From assembly GCF_024399415.1 (NCBI RefSeq), contig NZ_CP029257.1, forward strand, positions 1,511,501-1,575,500: a stretch of DNA of 64,000 bases. The letters are read 5' to 3'. The DNA comes from Streptococcus oralis (GTDB taxonomy: Bacteria > Bacillota > Bacilli > Lactobacillales > Streptococcaceae). This document shows positions 9,728-18,406 of the stretch, one piece after another. The notes under the pieces are model-generated. The model did no database searches and was not told the DNA's origin. It was given only the letters and a program-made list of their open reading frames with translations. Position 1 is the stretch's first letter. Each line of letters begins with the position of its first letter. Both the position numbers and the translations under genes were made by a program.

Positions 9728-10249
9728 CTATTTCTGACTTTTTCGGCTGAAAACCAGCTCTGCAAAAGGACCAAATTGTCTGAGGCTATCCAGTTGGTAA
9801 AAGCGCTGCCCTTCCTCTTGGGTAAAGAGGGGAACCCCCTTTCCTAGGATAAGGGGCGCTATCTGAATAATGAGGTGGTCGAAAAGATCCGCATCCAAGA
9901 GCGGTCCTACCAAGGAATTACCACCAATCACAAAGACATTTTTGCCTTTGTCAATCTGCTGAACAAAGTCCACCACATCCCCAGCTACTGGCTGGTAATT
10001 GCTGACAGGCAGGTGCCTATCATGCGTAAAGACATAGTTTTCCGTAGCTTGATAAAAACTTTCTACATCTTGTAAATCTTGGATTTCCTCAAAGGTCCGC
10101 TTGCCCATGATGGTGATATCCATTTGCCTGTAAAAGTCATCATAGCCTGTATCCTCTACAGAACCAAGCTGATGCAGCCAGTCTATCCTGTGCTGACTGT
10201 CTGCCAAGTAGCCATCCATGGTGATACAGCCGTAAAAATATACTGCCAT
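9728..10249 (-). CDS. Dihydrofolate-reductase-fold protein (RibD C-terminal family)
   Basis: 173 residues of the RibD C-terminal/DHFR superfamily, NADPH-binding reductases of mostly unknown substrate. Features are the N-terminal strand YFYGCITMDGYLAD, the MGKRTFEEI segment, the glycine-rich VFVIGGNSLVGPLL nucleotide-binding motif and APLILGKGVPLF. The ribosome site overlaps the last codons of the upstream nucleoside-phosphorylase remnant. It probably belongs to the transcript running from cysE to cysS. The physiological substrate cannot be assigned. Confidence 0.82.
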   Translation of the reverse strand: MAVYFYGCITMDGYLADSQHRIDWLHQLGSVEDTGYDDFYRQMDITIMGKRTFEEIQDLQDVESFYQATENYVFTHDRHLPVSNYQPVAGDVVDFVQQIDKGKNVFVIGGNSLVGPLLDADLFDHLIIQIAPLILGKGVPLFTQEEGQRFYQLDSLRQFGPFAELVFSRKSQK

Positions 10250-10257
10250 TCTTGTAG

Positions 10258-10518
10258 TTACCTTTCTAGTTCCTTGGCTATTATCAAAGCGATAGTGAAA
10301 AAAGTCATGGCATCAGCTGTCCGCTCTTCATGGCGGGCATCCCAGGCTCGGTTATGATGATCCTCATAGTCAGCTGTGTAGAAGAACTGATAGACTTTAC
10401 TTTTACGAAATTGACTCCAAGCCATGATAGCTGAAGCTTCCATGTCCACCACTTGTGCACCAGCAGCCAAGCGACGCTTGACCTTATCAGGCGTTTCTCG
10501 ATAAAAGGCATTACTACT
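10258..10518 (-). pseudogene. Nucleoside phosphorylase, C-terminal remnant
   Basis: An open frame encodes a conserved C-terminal part of a PNP/UDP-family nucleoside phosphorylase: NAFYRETPDKVKRRLAAG, VVDMEASAIMAW, QFFYTADYEDHH and a C-terminal helix. From memory, intact streptococcal homologues have about 255 residues, so roughly the N-terminal two thirds, including the phosphate-binding region, are missing. Upstream the frame runs straight into the 3' end of cysE, whose own C terminus looks intact, so the 5' part was lost by deletion up to the cysE stop. No good start codon with a ribosome site is visible (a TTG lies at 10470). Confidence 0.75.
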
Positions 10519-10520
10519 CT

Positions 10521-11138
10521 CTACAACCCCGACGATCTGTGACTGGCTTCTCTAGCCTGCTCTAGTTTATTGACGTAGTACTCTCGTTTTTCTTCGACTT
10601 CGTGGATCGTTGGTTCATCCTTCTGTCCATGAACGCGAACAATCTTAGCTGGAATACCGACAACTGTTACATCACTAGGTACGTCTGCCACAACTACTGC
10701 AGCAGCACCGACTTTGGCATTTTCACCGATTTCCACTGGTCCGATGACTTGGGCATGGGCTGATATGAGAGCTCCTTTACGCACAGTCGGGTGACGTTTG
10801 CCAACATCCTTACCAGTCCCACCAAGAGTCACTCCGTGATAGAGAAGAACGCCTTTTTCAACAATCGCCGTCTCTCCAATCACCAAGCCAGAACCATGGT
10901 CGATAAAGACACCTGATTCTATCTGAGCACCCGGATGAATCTCGATTTGGGTCCAAAAGCGCCAAAACTGACTATGCATCCGAGCCAGGAGTTTGAAGCC
11001 GTGCTTCCAGAGAAAATGCGAGAGACGGTGGGCCGCTAAGGCCTTGACACCTGGATAAGTCAGCAAAACTTCCAAACTGTTGCGTGCCGCTGGATCATTT
11101 TCTTTTACAATATCAATGGTTTCGCGCCACCATCCCAT
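10521..11138 (-). CDS. cysE: Serine O-acetyltransferase
   Basis: First step of cysteine synthesis from serine: it acetylates L-serine with acetyl-CoA. The 205 residues have the short Gram-positive CysE layout: an N-terminal helical part (ALAAHRLSHFLWKHG), then left-handed beta-helix hexapeptide repeats with catalytic-site motifs IDHGSGLVIGET, LYHGVTLGGTGKD and HPTVRKG, and a C-terminal tail ending SHRSSGL. It starts 15 bp after the pnp stop, so it is likely in one transcript with pnp. Confidence 0.95.
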   Translation of the reverse strand: MGWWRETIDIVKENDPAARNSLEVLLTYPGVKALAAHRLSHFLWKHGFKLLARMHSQFWRFWTQIEIHPGAQIESGVFIDHGSGLVIGETAIVEKGVLLYHGVTLGGTGKDVGKRHPTVRKGALISAHAQVIGPVEIGENAKVGAAAVVVADVPSDVTVVGIPAKIVRVHGQKDEPTIHEVEEKREYYVNKLEQAREASHRSSGL

Positions 11139-11153
11139 ACATTTCTCCTTTTC

Positions 11154-13367
11154 TTATTCTGAATCTTTTGGTGTTTCTGTAAATTCTTTCTTAGGTTTGT
11201 GGTCCTTGTGATGACGTGGACGGTGAGGTCGCTCAGACTTTTCGCCTTTTTCATCATGATCAGGTTTTGGAGGACGAGGAAGAAGAGCCTTCATAGAGGC
11301 ATCGATACGGCCTTTTTCATCAATCTTGATAACCTTAACGTCAACTTCATCACCGATAGCTACCAAGTCCTCGACACGGTTGGTACGAGTCCAAGCCATT
11401 TCAGAAATGTGCACAAGTGCATCTGTCTTATCAAAGAGGTTGACAAAGGCACCAAATTTCTCGATACGAACAACCTTAGCATGGTAAACTTCATCCACTT
11501 TGGCTTCACGAACCAAGCCAGCGATGATTTCTTTGGTTCGGTTAATGGCATCTTGGTCGCTAGAGTAGATGGATACATTACCTTCTTCGTCAATATCAAT
11601 CTTAACGCCTGTTTCAGCGATAATCTTGTCGATGGTTTCTCCACCTTTACCGATGACAATCTTGATTTTGTCCACATCAATCTTGATAGTATCAATTTTC
11701 GGAGCAGTTGGAGCCAATTCTGGACGAACTTCTGGAATAGTTGCTTCAATCACATCAAGGATTTCAAAACGCGCTTTCTTGGCTTGAGCCAAAGCTTCAG
11801 TCAAGATTTCAGAAGTAATCCCTTGGATCTTGATATCCATTTGAAGGGCTGTAATCCCCTCACGAGTTCCGGCAACCTTAAAGTCCATGTCTCCAAAGTG
11901 ATCTTCTAATCCTTGGATATCTGTCAATACTGTATAGTTATTTCCATCTGAGATGAGACCCATGGCAATACCAGCTACTGGCGCCTTGATTGGCACACCA
12001 CCAGCCATAAGGGCAAGCGTTCCCGCACAGATAGAGGCTTGAGAGGAAGAACCGTTTGATTCCAAGACTTCTGCTACCAGACGGATAGCGTATGGGAATT
12101 CTTCCAAGCTTGGCAAAACTTGAGCAAGAGCACGCTCACCGAGAGCACCGTGACCAATTTCACGACGACCTGGTGCACCGTAACGACCAGTTTCCCCTAC
12201 GGAGTATTGTGGGAAGTTATAGTGGTGCATAAAGCGTTTCTTATACTCTGGGTCCAAACCATCGATGATTTGCGTTTCTCCCATCGGAGCCAAGGTCAAA
12301 ACTGAAAGAGCCTGAGTTTGTCCACGAGTGAAGAGACCGGAACCATGCACACGAGGAAGGAAGTCAACAACCGCATCCAAAGGACGGATTTCATCGACCT
12401 TACGACCGTCAGGACGAACCTTGTCTTCTGTGATCAAACGGCGCACTTCAGCATGTTCCATTTGTTCCAAGATTTCAGCTACATCACGCATGATACGGTC
12501 AAATTCTTCGTGGTCTGCATACTTTTCTTCGTAAACTGCTGTGACTTGGTCTTTCACTGCTTGAGTTGCAGATTCACGAGCCAATTTTTCTTCTACTTGA
12601 ACCGCTTTTTGAAGGTCACTGTTGTAGGCTTCGATGATTTCAGCTTGTAATTCAGCATCCACATGAAGCAATTCCACTTCTGCTTTTTCCTTACCAACTG
12701 CGGCAACGATTTCTTCTTGGAAGGCAATCAATTCTTTGACTGCTTCGTGCCCTTTGAGAAGAGCTTCCAACATGATTTCTTCTGACAATTCTTTGGCACC
12801 AGACTCCACCATATTGATAGCGTGTTTGGTACCAGCTACTGTCAATTCAAGAAGCGATTGCTCAGCTTGTTCTTGAGTAGGGTTGATGATGATTTGGCCA
12901 TCGACATAACCCACTTGTACCCCAGCGATCGGACCGTCAAACGGAATGTCTGAAATAGAAAGTGCCAAGGATGAACCAAACATAGCTGCCATTGGTGCAG
13001 ATGCATTATCATCGTAAGAAAGGACCGTGTTTATGACTTGCACTTCATTACGGAAACCTTCCGCAAACATAGGACGGATTGGACGGTCAATCAAACGCGC
13101 TGTCAAAGTCGCATCTGTTGAAGGACGTCCTTCACGTTTCATAAAGCCACCAGGAAACTTCCCAGCCGCATACATTTTTTCTTCGTAGTTGACTTGAAGT
13201 GGGAAGAAATCCCCAGTTGCCATTTTCTTAGACATAACGGCCGCAGTCAAGACAGTTGACTCACCGTAACGGATGACAACAGAGCCATTTGCTTGCTTAG
13301 CAACCTGACCAGTCTCTACGATTAACTCACGACCCGCAAAAGTCGTTTGAAACACTTGTTTTGTCAT
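11154..13367 (-). CDS. pnp: Polyribonucleotide nucleotidyltransferase (PNPase)
   Basis: 3'-to-5' phosphorolytic exoribonuclease of the degradosome. Two RNase PH domains (about 10-220 and 310-540, with GETQ and FMHHYNFP motifs) flank a helical domain, followed by KH ([14 protein letters not shown]) and S1 ([15 protein letters not shown]) domains and a basic tail rich in Pro, His and Lys. The frame opens 17 codons upstream, but [15 protein letters not shown] is the family N terminus and AAAGGGGAT precedes the ATG at 13367, so I start there (737 residues). Confidence 0.97.
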   Translation of the reverse strand: MTKQVFQTTFAGRELIVETGQVAKQANGSVVIRYGESTVLTAAVMSKKMATGDFFPLQVNYEEKMYAAGKFPGGFMKREGRPSTDATLTARLIDRPIRPMFAEGFRNEVQVINTVLSYDDNASAPMAAMFGSSLALSISDIPFDGPIAGVQVGYVDGQIIINPTQEQAEQSLLELTVAGTKHAINMVESGAKELSEEIMLEALLKGHEAVKELIAFQEEIVAAVGKEKAEVELLHVDAELQAEIIEAYNSDLQKAVQVEEKLARESATQAVKDQVTAVYEEKYADHEEFDRIMRDVAEILEQMEHAEVRRLITEDKVRPDGRKVDEIRPLDAVVDFLPRVHGSGLFTRGQTQALSVLTLAPMGETQIIDGLDPEYKKRFMHHYNFPQYSVGETGRYGAPGRREIGHGALGERALAQVLPSLEEFPYAIRLVAEVLESNGSSSQASICAGTLALMAGGVPIKAPVAGIAMGLISDGNNYTVLTDIQGLEDHFGDMDFKVAGTREGITALQMDIKIQGITSEILTEALAQAKKARFEILDVIEATIPEVRPELAPTAPKIDTIKIDVDKIKIVIGKGGETIDKIIAETGVKIDIDEEGNVSIYSSDQDAINRTKEIIAGLVREAKVDEVYHAKVVRIEKFGAFVNLFDKTDALVHISEMAWTRTNRVEDLVAIGDEVDVKVIKIDEKGRIDASMKALLPRPPKPDHDEKGEKSERPHRPRHHKDHKPKKEFTETPKDSE

Positions 13368-13391
13368 TTTAATCCCCTTTGGATTGATGAA

Positions 13392-13418
13392 ATTATACGC
13401 CTTGCTTACAAAGATCAA
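13392..13418 (-). promoter_or_regulatory. Candidate pnp promoter
   Basis: On the minus strand TTGATC (13418-13413) and TATAAT (13397-13392) are separated by 15 bp (16 bp if CTTGAT is taken). Transcription would start about 20 bp before the pnp ATG, so the repeats farther upstream would lie outside the pnp leader RNA. Confidence 0.5.
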
Positions 13419-13437
13419 GATACTAAGCCGTTAAGCA

Positions 13438-13500
13438 ACTCAAAGGAAAATAGGAAATCGAACGACGGAGCGACTGCTCCTAGGTAGATTTATTTTTTTC
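13438..13500. repeat. Imperfect tandem hairpin module, copy 1 (upstream of pnp)
   Basis: Read on the + strand the module runs GGAAAATAGGAAATCGA, a GACGGAGC..GCTCC hairpin, CTAGGTAGAT and a T tract. It shares with copy 2 the order ATAGGAA, gap, CG-box, 4-5-bp hairpin, CTAGG, ATAAG/AGAT, T tract and TCC, while the hairpin stem sequence differs. I do not recognise the element. Confidence 0.5.
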
Positions 13501-13573
13501 CACAGAGTTGTAGGCGTGTTCAATTAATCAAGATATTTTGGACGGTTCGGTTTGCCGAACATTTCTATAGAAA

Positions 13574-13630
13574 AATAGGAAGGTGACGCCACACTCGATG
13601 AGTGCTAGGAAGCTTATCTTTTTTCCTAAG
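13574..13630. repeat. Imperfect tandem hairpin module, copy 2 (upstream of pnp)
   Basis: AAAATAGGAAGGTGACGCCA is followed by a CACTC..GAGTG hairpin, then CTAGGAAGCTTATC, a T tract and TTCC, paralleling copy 1. Between the two copies lies another small hairpin (GTTCGG..CCGAAC at 13545-13560). Confidence 0.5.
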
Positions 13631-13663
13631 AAATGAGACCAAAATTCAATTAAGAATTTTTTT

Positions 13664-13826
13664 GATATTTCACTGACACAGTGCGGACGGAAGGTAAAAT
13701 TATCCAGTGGATGATTTTAGAAATCCAGGGAATTTCATCCCTAATTTTTGAGCCAAATGTCTCAAAAATCCCGTCTTAGATAATAACATTGTTATCATCT
13801 AAGATACCACTATAGCGTGAAATATC
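13664..13826 (-). repeat. Structured intergenic element, copy C (163 bp)
   Basis: Terminal inverted repeats GATATTTCAC (13664-13673) and GTGAAATATC (13817-13826). Read on the minus strand the internal order is: a long hairpin 1 (TCTTAGATGATAACA against TTATTATCTAAGA), a conserved hairpin 2 (TTTTTGAGACATTTGGCTCAAAAA), a GAAATTCC..GGATTTC hairpin 3, then a CCGTCCGCAC box. The same order and loop are found in the copies at 32442 and 57588. The element lies between metF and pnp, upstream of the pnp promoter. Confidence 0.75.
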
Positions 13827-13952
13827 TTTTTATAGACACCTATTATCATGTTTTAATAAAAACTTCTATAACGAAAATACCCTCATCTTTGTATCAAGTA
13901 CGTACAGAGTCTATTTTATCATATTTTTCTTAAAAAGTGCGGGCTTTTCTAT

Positions 13953-13998
13953 TAAAAAGGAACCATTCCCCTCACCTGAGAAGAATGGTTTGCTTTTT
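13953..13998 (-). terminator. Terminator after metF
   Basis: On the minus strand AACCATTC pairs with GAATGGTT around a 15-nt loop and is followed by CCTTTTT, directly after the metF stop. Confidence 0.8.
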
Positions 13999-13999
13999 A

Positions 14000-14866
14000 T
14001 TATCCTAAAGACTGATGGTTAAACAAGGCATGGGTTGCTTGGTGGATGTATTTTGCTGTTTCAGCATTGTTCATGGTGTAAAGATGCACACCTGCGACAT
14101 CCTGAGTGACCAAGTCCACGATTTGGTCCACTGCATAGGCAAGTCCTGCTGCTCTGAGCGACTCAGGGTCATGCTCATACTTGTCTAAGATGGCCTTAAA
14201 TTTACGTGGAAGGTGGATATTCTCACAAGTCTTCAAGAGACGAAGCGCTTGGTTACGGTTAAGAATAGGCATGATTCCCGCATGAATAGGAACATCAATC
14301 CCTGCCAAGGTACACTTGTCTTGGAAATCGTAGAAGCGCTCATTGTCAAAGAAAAGTTGCGTTACAAGACTTGAACAGCCTGCATCCACTTTTTTCTTGA
14401 GATTTTGAATATCCGAGATTTGGTTTGGAGAGTCAGGGTGCCCCTCTGGGTAGCAAGCACCAACAATATCAAAGTGAGGAGCTTGTTCCTTGATGAACTC
14501 GATCAAATCCGTTGCGTAGCGGAAATCCTTTTGTGGTTCCACATCAGGGATAATGTCCCCACGCAAGGCCAAGATTTTCTGTACCCCAACCTTATCCAAG
14601 TCTGCAATGGTTTCAGCAACTTTGTCCTTGGTCAGATAGATAGCTGGCAAGTGGGCAATGGTTGGAATCGCCAAGTCATTCTGGATAAAGTCAGCCAAAC
14701 GAACCGTTGTTTCCTTGATATTAAATTTATTATTACTGGCGGTCACACTGATAAAGTGCGGTGTCAGCTCCCGCATATCCTGCAAGGCTGAAATAATTTT
14801 ATCATTACCCACAGCTGGGTTTGGAGGGAACACTTCAAATGAAAGTGACGGAGTTTGGCGTGACAT
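14000..14866 (-). CDS. metF: 5,10-methylenetetrahydrofolate reductase
   Basis: Reduces methylene-THF to 5-methyl-THF, the methyl donor for MetE. The TIM-barrel family marks are visible: SLSFEVFPPN near the start, FISVTASNN, KILALRGDI, FDIVGACYPEGHP, LVTQLFFDN and HAGIMPILN. Two ATGs lie 6 bp apart; the AAAGG site is too close to the first (14872), so I take 14866 (288 residues). It follows metE on the same strand, and the two form the cobalamin-independent methionine synthesis unit. Confidence 0.95.
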   Translation of the reverse strand: MSRQTPSLSFEVFPPNPAVGNDKIISALQDMRELTPHFISVTASNNKFNIKETTVRLADFIQNDLAIPTIAHLPAIYLTKDKVAETIADLDKVGVQKILALRGDIIPDVEPQKDFRYATDLIEFIKEQAPHFDIVGACYPEGHPDSPNQISDIQNLKKKVDAGCSSLVTQLFFDNERFYDFQDKCTLAGIDVPIHAGIMPILNRNQALRLLKTCENIHLPRKFKAILDKYEHDPESLRAAGLAYAVDQIVDLVTQDVAGVHLYTMNNAETAKYIHQATHALFNHQSLG

Positions 14867-14960
14867 AGTCATTATCCTTTTCTTTTTGATTTCATGATTG
14901 CTGAGCCAGCTAGGGCCAAGCAGTTCCTTGATCAGTCAGGGTCAAGAGAGAAATCTTATC

Positions 14961-17210
14961 TTACAATTTCTCACGCGCAGCTTTTGCTGCTTCGACAAGG
15001 CGGATCAAGCTTTCTTTTGTTTCTGGAATACCGCGTGTTTTCAAACCACAGTCAGGGTTGATCCAAACTTTCTTGCTTGGTACTTTGGCAAGAATAGCAT
15101 CGATTGTGTGGTCGATTTCGCCTTCATTTGGCACACGAGGTGAGTGGATATCGTAAACCCCAGGCCCCACTTCTGTTTGGAAGTTTTTCGCTTTGAGCTC
15201 GTCCAAGATTTCAAGGTTTGAACGGCTTGCTTCAAAGGAAATAACGTCCGCATCCATGTTGTCGATAGCTGGGATGATATCTGTAAATTCTGAGTAACAC
15301 ATGTGGGTGTGGATTTGTGTGTCTGGCGCTACTGTAGAGTGTACCAAGCGGAAGGCTGGAATAGCCCAGTCAAGGTAGTCTTCGTACCAGTCGCTACGAC
15401 GGAGTGGCAATTTCTCACGAAGAGCAGCCTCGTCAATTTGGATGATTTTCACACCTGCAGCTTCAAGGTCAAGAACTTCATCCTTGATGGCAAGAGCGAT
15501 TTGAAGAGTTGAATCCTTGATAGAAATGTCTTCACGTGGGAATGACCAGTTAAGGATGGTAACAGGTCCAGTCAACATACCTTTGACAGGCTTGTCTGTA
15601 CGGCTTTGTGCGTAGCTAGACCATTTGACAGTGATTGGGTTGAGACGAGTGACATCACCCCAGATGATTGGTGGTTTCACCCCACGCATACCGTAAGATT
15701 GTACCCAACCATTCTTAGAGAAGAGGTAACCTGACAAGTTTTGACCGAAGTACTCAACCATGTCGTTACGCTCGAATTCACCGTGTACAAGCACGTCAAA
15801 TCCAACTTCTTCTTGCCATTTGATCCATTCGTCGATAGTTTCAGCAAGGAAGGCGTCGTATTCTTCTTGTGACAATTCACCCTTACGGAAGGCCAAACGT
15901 TTGGCACGGACTTCCTTAGTTTGAGGGAATGAACCGATGGTTGTTGTTGGAAGAGCTGGAAGTTTAAAGGCTTCTTCTTGGATGGCTTCACGTTCTGCAA
16001 AGGCTGGCAAACGAGTGTAGTCAGCGTCTGTCAATCCAGCGATACGTGCACGAAGTTCTGCATTTTCACCCACACGCTCCGTCGCAAAGAGTTCTTTATT
16101 AGCAGCAAGAGCCTCTGCACCTTGACCATTGCGGATAGCATCCAAGTCACGAAGTTCTTCCAATTTTTCAACTGCAAAAGCAAAGTGGTTCAAGATTGCT
16201 GGTTCAAATTCTTCGTTAGCTGTTGTAAATGGCACATGAAGAAGTGAGCATGAGCTAGTCAAAACGATGTTTTCAGCTGGAATTTGCTCAAGAACAGCCA
16301 AGCTCTTTTCGTAGTTGTTGCGCCAAATGTTTTTACCATTGACGATACCAGCATAGAGAGTCTTGTCAGCTGGGAAACCACCTTTAACGAGTTCAAGAGT
16401 TTTCTTACCTTCAACGAAGTCAAGACCGATCGCATCTACTGGCAAGTTCACAAGATCAGAGTAGACGTCACGAACGTCACCGAAGTAAGTTTGAAGCAAG
16501 ACTTCAAGACCTTTTTTGTCAGCCAAGAGTTTGTTGTAGAGGTTCAAGAAGAGAGCTTTTTCTTCAGCTGTCAAATCTTTGACAAGAGCCGCTTCGTCGA
16601 GTTGGATGCGAGTCGCACCAAGCTCCGCCAATTTAGCAAAAACTTCTTGGTATGCAGCTACTAAGCTGTCTACGAAGTCTTCTGCTTTCACGCCTTCTTC
16701 AAAGTCTGACAATTGAAGGAAAGTGAATGGTCCTACAAGGACTGGACGAGTGTTCAATCCAAGTTCTTTTGCTTCTTGGAACTCATCAAAGATCTTGTGA
16801 CCAGCCAATTTAACTTGAGTGTCTTTTTCAAATTTAGGCACGATGTAGTGGTAGTTGGTGTTGAACCATTTCTTCATCGGAAGGGCACGCACGTCCCCTT
16901 TTTCTCCTTGGTAACCACGACCCAAAGCAAAGTAGCGCTCAAGGTCAGACAAGTCCAAGTTTTGAACGGATGCAGGTACCACGTTAAAGAGGAAAGCCGC
17001 ATCTAAGAAGTTGTCATAGTGAGAAAAGTCATTTGATGGAATTTCAGTGATGCCTTTTTCTTTGACAATGTTCCAGTGTTTCGCACGCAATTCTTTTGCT
17101 GCTGCCAAGAGTTCTTCTTCTGAGATTTCTTTTCTAAAGTATTTTTCAGTTGTAAATTTTAATTCGCGGAATTCGCCCAAACGAGGGAAACCGATGATCG
17201 TAGTTGACAT
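14961..17210 (-). CDS. metE: Cobalamin-independent methionine synthase
   Basis: Transfers the methyl group of 5-methyl-THF-glutamates to homocysteine. The 749 residues form the duplicated TIM barrel: the N-terminal half starts [17 protein letters not shown], and the C-terminal half carries the zinc/substrate motifs [36 protein letters not shown] (Zn His and Cys) and the late NPDCGLKTR cysteine. Length and motifs are complete. A palindromic MET-box lies about 80 bp upstream, as expected for a gene activated by MtaR/MetR-type regulators in streptococci. Confidence 0.97.
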   Translation of the reverse strand: MSTTIIGFPRLGEFRELKFTTEKYFRKEISEEELLAAAKELRAKHWNIVKEKGITEIPSNDFSHYDNFLDAAFLFNVVPASVQNLDLSDLERYFALGRGYQGEKGDVRALPMKKWFNTNYHYIVPKFEKDTQVKLAGHKIFDEFQEAKELGLNTRPVLVGPFTFLQLSDFEEGVKAEDFVDSLVAAYQEVFAKLAELGATRIQLDEAALVKDLTAEEKALFLNLYNKLLADKKGLEVLLQTYFGDVRDVYSDLVNLPVDAIGLDFVEGKKTLELVKGGFPADKTLYAGIVNGKNIWRNNYEKSLAVLEQIPAENIVLTSSCSLLHVPFTTANEEFEPAILNHFAFAVEKLEELRDLDAIRNGQGAEALAANKELFATERVGENAELRARIAGLTDADYTRLPAFAEREAIQEEAFKLPALPTTTIGSFPQTKEVRAKRLAFRKGELSQEEYDAFLAETIDEWIKWQEEVGFDVLVHGEFERNDMVEYFGQNLSGYLFSKNGWVQSYGMRGVKPPIIWGDVTRLNPITVKWSSYAQSRTDKPVKGMLTGPVTILNWSFPREDISIKDSTLQIALAIKDEVLDLEAAGVKIIQIDEAALREKLPLRRSDWYEDYLDWAIPAFRLVHSTVAPDTQIHTHMCYSEFTDIIPAIDNMDADVISFEASRSNLEILDELKAKNFQTEVGPGVYDIHSPRVPNEGEIDHTIDAILAKVPSKKVWINPDCGLKTRGIPETKESLIRLVEAAKAAREKL

Positions 17211-17291
17211 GATGTGTCCTCCAAAATTTGTTGTTGAAACTATCTTAACAGAAAAGAAACTGTCTGTATAATTGTAAATAATTAGGCTTTG

Positions 17292-17310
17292 ATATAGTTT
17301 GAAACTATAT
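17292..17310. promoter_or_regulatory. MET-box operator upstream of metE
   Basis: The perfect 19-bp palindrome ATATAGTTTGAAACTATAT (extended by G/C to 21 bp at 17291-17311) matches the streptococcal MET-box recognised by the LysR-type regulator MtaR/MetR. It lies upstream of the likely metE promoter region, the position expected for activation. The regulator gene is not in this window. Confidence 0.8.
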
Positions 17311-17321
17311 CACTCTTTTGG

Positions 17322-17357
17322 ACAAAAGAAAAAGACTTGAGACCAGTGTCTCAAATC
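17322..17357 (-). terminator. Terminator downstream of the higA-like gene
   Basis: TTGAGAC and GTCTCAA form a perfect 7-bp stem around a 4-nt loop. In the minus-strand transcript the stem is followed by GTCTTTTTCTTTT. Confidence 0.8.
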
Positions 17358-17482
17358 CTTTGTATTGCTTGTTTTATTGCTGTATTTTAGTTAGAATGCT
17401 CAAACGAGCTATTGATGATTCTCATCAGTGACTATGACTTGCTATTAGAAAAGACTATAGGTTGGTTTTCTTTTGTAATTCT

Positions 17483-17539
17483 GATATTTCCCTGAAAAAG
17501 TGCGGACGGGAGGTAAAATTGTTCTGTGGATGATTTTAG
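17483..17539 (-). repeat. Structured intergenic element, truncated copy D
   Basis: Fifty-seven bases closely match the left end (+ strand) of copy C at 13664: GATATTTC, AGTGCGGACGG, AGGTAAAATT and GTGGATGATTTTAG are shared with few changes. The similarity then stops about 24 bp before the stop codon of the higA-like gene, so hairpins 1-3 and the other terminal repeat are absent. Confidence 0.7.
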
Positions 17540-17562
17540 CCAACCAAGTAATCTCTTCTCTA

Positions 17563-17856
17563 TCAACCTTTTTCCTGTTCAAGTGGAACGACTGCTAGTG
17601 TCTTTCCTAAACTGGCTAAAACTTTTAAGACCGTATCCAACTGAGGACTGGTCTTTCCTGTCTCCATCCTAGCTATAACAGGCTGGCTTACTCCACTGAG
17701 TTCCTCTAGCTTTTTCTGACTGATACCTTGCTCATGTCTAGCCTCAATCAACTCACTCATAATAGCCACTCGCATATCACTTTCAAGAATTTCTTCCTTG
17801 GTAAAGAGTTCTGTTCGGACATCCTTCCAATTACTTCCAATGGCACTATTCTTCAT
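17563..17856 (-). CDS. higA: HigA-type antitoxin / XRE-family regulator
   Basis: 97-residue protein with a C-terminal Cro/CI helix-turn-helix (IEARHEQGISQKKLEELSG, then SQPVIARMETGKTSPQLDT), matching HigA antitoxins, which neutralise a RelE-like HigB mRNA interferase and repress their own operon. I start at the ATG at 17856, inside the end of a toxin-like frame (the ATG overlaps the toxin stop region, as in real higBA operons). The toxin itself is reduced to a short tail (next entry), so this is an orphan antitoxin. Confidence 0.85.
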   Translation of the reverse strand: MKNSAIGSNWKDVRTELFTKEEILESDMRVAIMSELIEARHEQGISQKKLEELSGVSQPVIARMETGKTSPQLDTVLKVLASLGKTLAVVPLEQEKG

Positions 17857-17923
17857 CACTTAACCCTCTTTCTTTTATGTCCTTTAGTTCACGCTTGGCT
17901 TTTTTAAAATTATAACTTAAAAG
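17846..17923 (-). pseudogene. HigB toxin remnant (C-terminal tail only)
   Basis: In the frame that ends at TAG 17846-17848, overlapping the higA start, the minus strand encodes KKAKRELKDIKERGLSDEE. This resembles the C-terminal end of streptococcal HigB toxins (from memory AKREL-D-KERGL--EE). About six codons upstream the frame closes with TAA, and no toxin core is present. The AT-rich palindrome ATAACTT..AAGTTAT (17912-17927) sits at the break. This is probably a deletion that left an antitoxin with its overlapping toxin tail. Confidence 0.65.
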
Positions 17924-17950
17924 TTATTAAAAGTAAATTCTAATACCCAT

Positions 17951-17983
17951 AAAAAGAAGACCTTTGAATCATTCTAAAGGTCT
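17951..17983 (-). terminator. Terminator after the endonuclease V-like gene
   Basis: AGACCTTT and AAAGGTCT form a perfect 8-bp stem. The + strand AAAAAGAAG on the left gives a T-rich tail in the minus-strand transcript. Confidence 0.8.
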
Positions 17984-18040
17984 CATCTTTATTATTCGAA
18001 AAAAACGAAAAGAGTTATAATGTGAAGCTAATCCTGACTC

Positions 18041-18406
18041 TTACTCCAGCTCAATGCCTTTCTCTCGGAGATTAGCCAGGCACTCCTCATAGTATTCTGC
18101 ATCATGCTCACTATAGATGGGATTGTCCAACTTTTCCTCAGGCAAGTCTTCATAAGCTGGGCAAATTTTGCCACGGTAGTTCTTGTCCAGCCATTCTGGA
18201 CTGACATTGTAGCCACGGCCAACCATTTCCTCCATAATCAAGCGATGATAAGCATAGAGATGATAGGGCGAGTGAGTAAAGACATAGTCCACCGTCGCAT
18301 GTTTTTTGCCCCAACCATTGCCACGCAGGGCGCAGCACTCTCGATGTTGCCCCAAAAGCTGCGGACGGGGAAGTTGTGAAATCAAAGCCTCATGCCAAAG
18401 TCTCAT
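18041..18406 (-). CDS. Pyrimidine-dimer glycosylase-like protein (TIGR02328-type)
   Basis: 121 residues starting MRLWHEALISQLPRPQLLGQ, with HRECCALRGNGWGKKH and VDYVFTHSPYHLYAYH. This pattern belongs to a family related to T4 endonuclease V (pyrimidine dimer DNA glycosylase); the N-terminal region and the HREC segment resemble its active-site part. The gene overlaps the ybgA-like gene upstream by 17 bp, so the two are translationally coupled. I infer a DNA-repair role; biochemical function is not established from sequence. Confidence 0.65.
   Translation of the reverse strand: MRLWHEALISQLPRPQLLGQHRECCALRGNGWGKKHATVDYVFTHSPYHLYAYHRLIMEEMVGRGYNVSPEWLDKNYRGKICPAYEDLPEEKLDNPIYSEHDAEYYEECLANLREKGIELE

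Larger units (their letters stand above)
13368..13999. other. 632-bp gene-free interval between metF and pnp
   Basis: Contains the pnp promoter, two imperfect hairpin modules, structured element C and the metF terminator, listed separately. The rest (about 13827-13952) is AT-rich and shows no recognisable site. I see no coding sequence with a credible ribosome site. Confidence 0.7.
17211..17562. other. 352-bp interval between metE and the higA-like gene
   Basis: Holds the metE upstream region with the MET-box, the terminator at 17322-17357, a small TGATGATTCTCATCA hairpin near 17413, and a truncated structured element (17483-17539). No coding sequence is supported. Confidence 0.7.

Noticed and set aside
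12318..12650. Long antisense open frames within pnp, rel, metE and scrA
   Set aside because: They are shadows of strongly coding genes with biased codons; none has a ribosome site or recognisable motif.
13368..13418. N-terminal extension of PNPase by 17 codons
   Set aside because: It reads through the ribosome site and promoter; the family start MTKQVFQ fits 13367.
13786..13816. The CTTAGAT..ATCTAAG palindrome as an independent operator
   Set aside because: It corresponds to hairpin 1 of structured element C, in the same position as hairpin 1 in copies A and B.
17211..17290. T-box or SAM riboswitch upstream of metE
   Set aside because: The leader is too short and lacks the T-box sequence and a terminator/antiterminator pair; a MET-box for a LysR-type activator explains the region.
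18345..18385. CGGACGG sequence resembling the CGTCCG box of the structured elements
   Set aside because: It lies in the conserved N-terminal coding part (SQLPRPQLLGQ) of the glycosylase-like gene, with no flanking hairpins.
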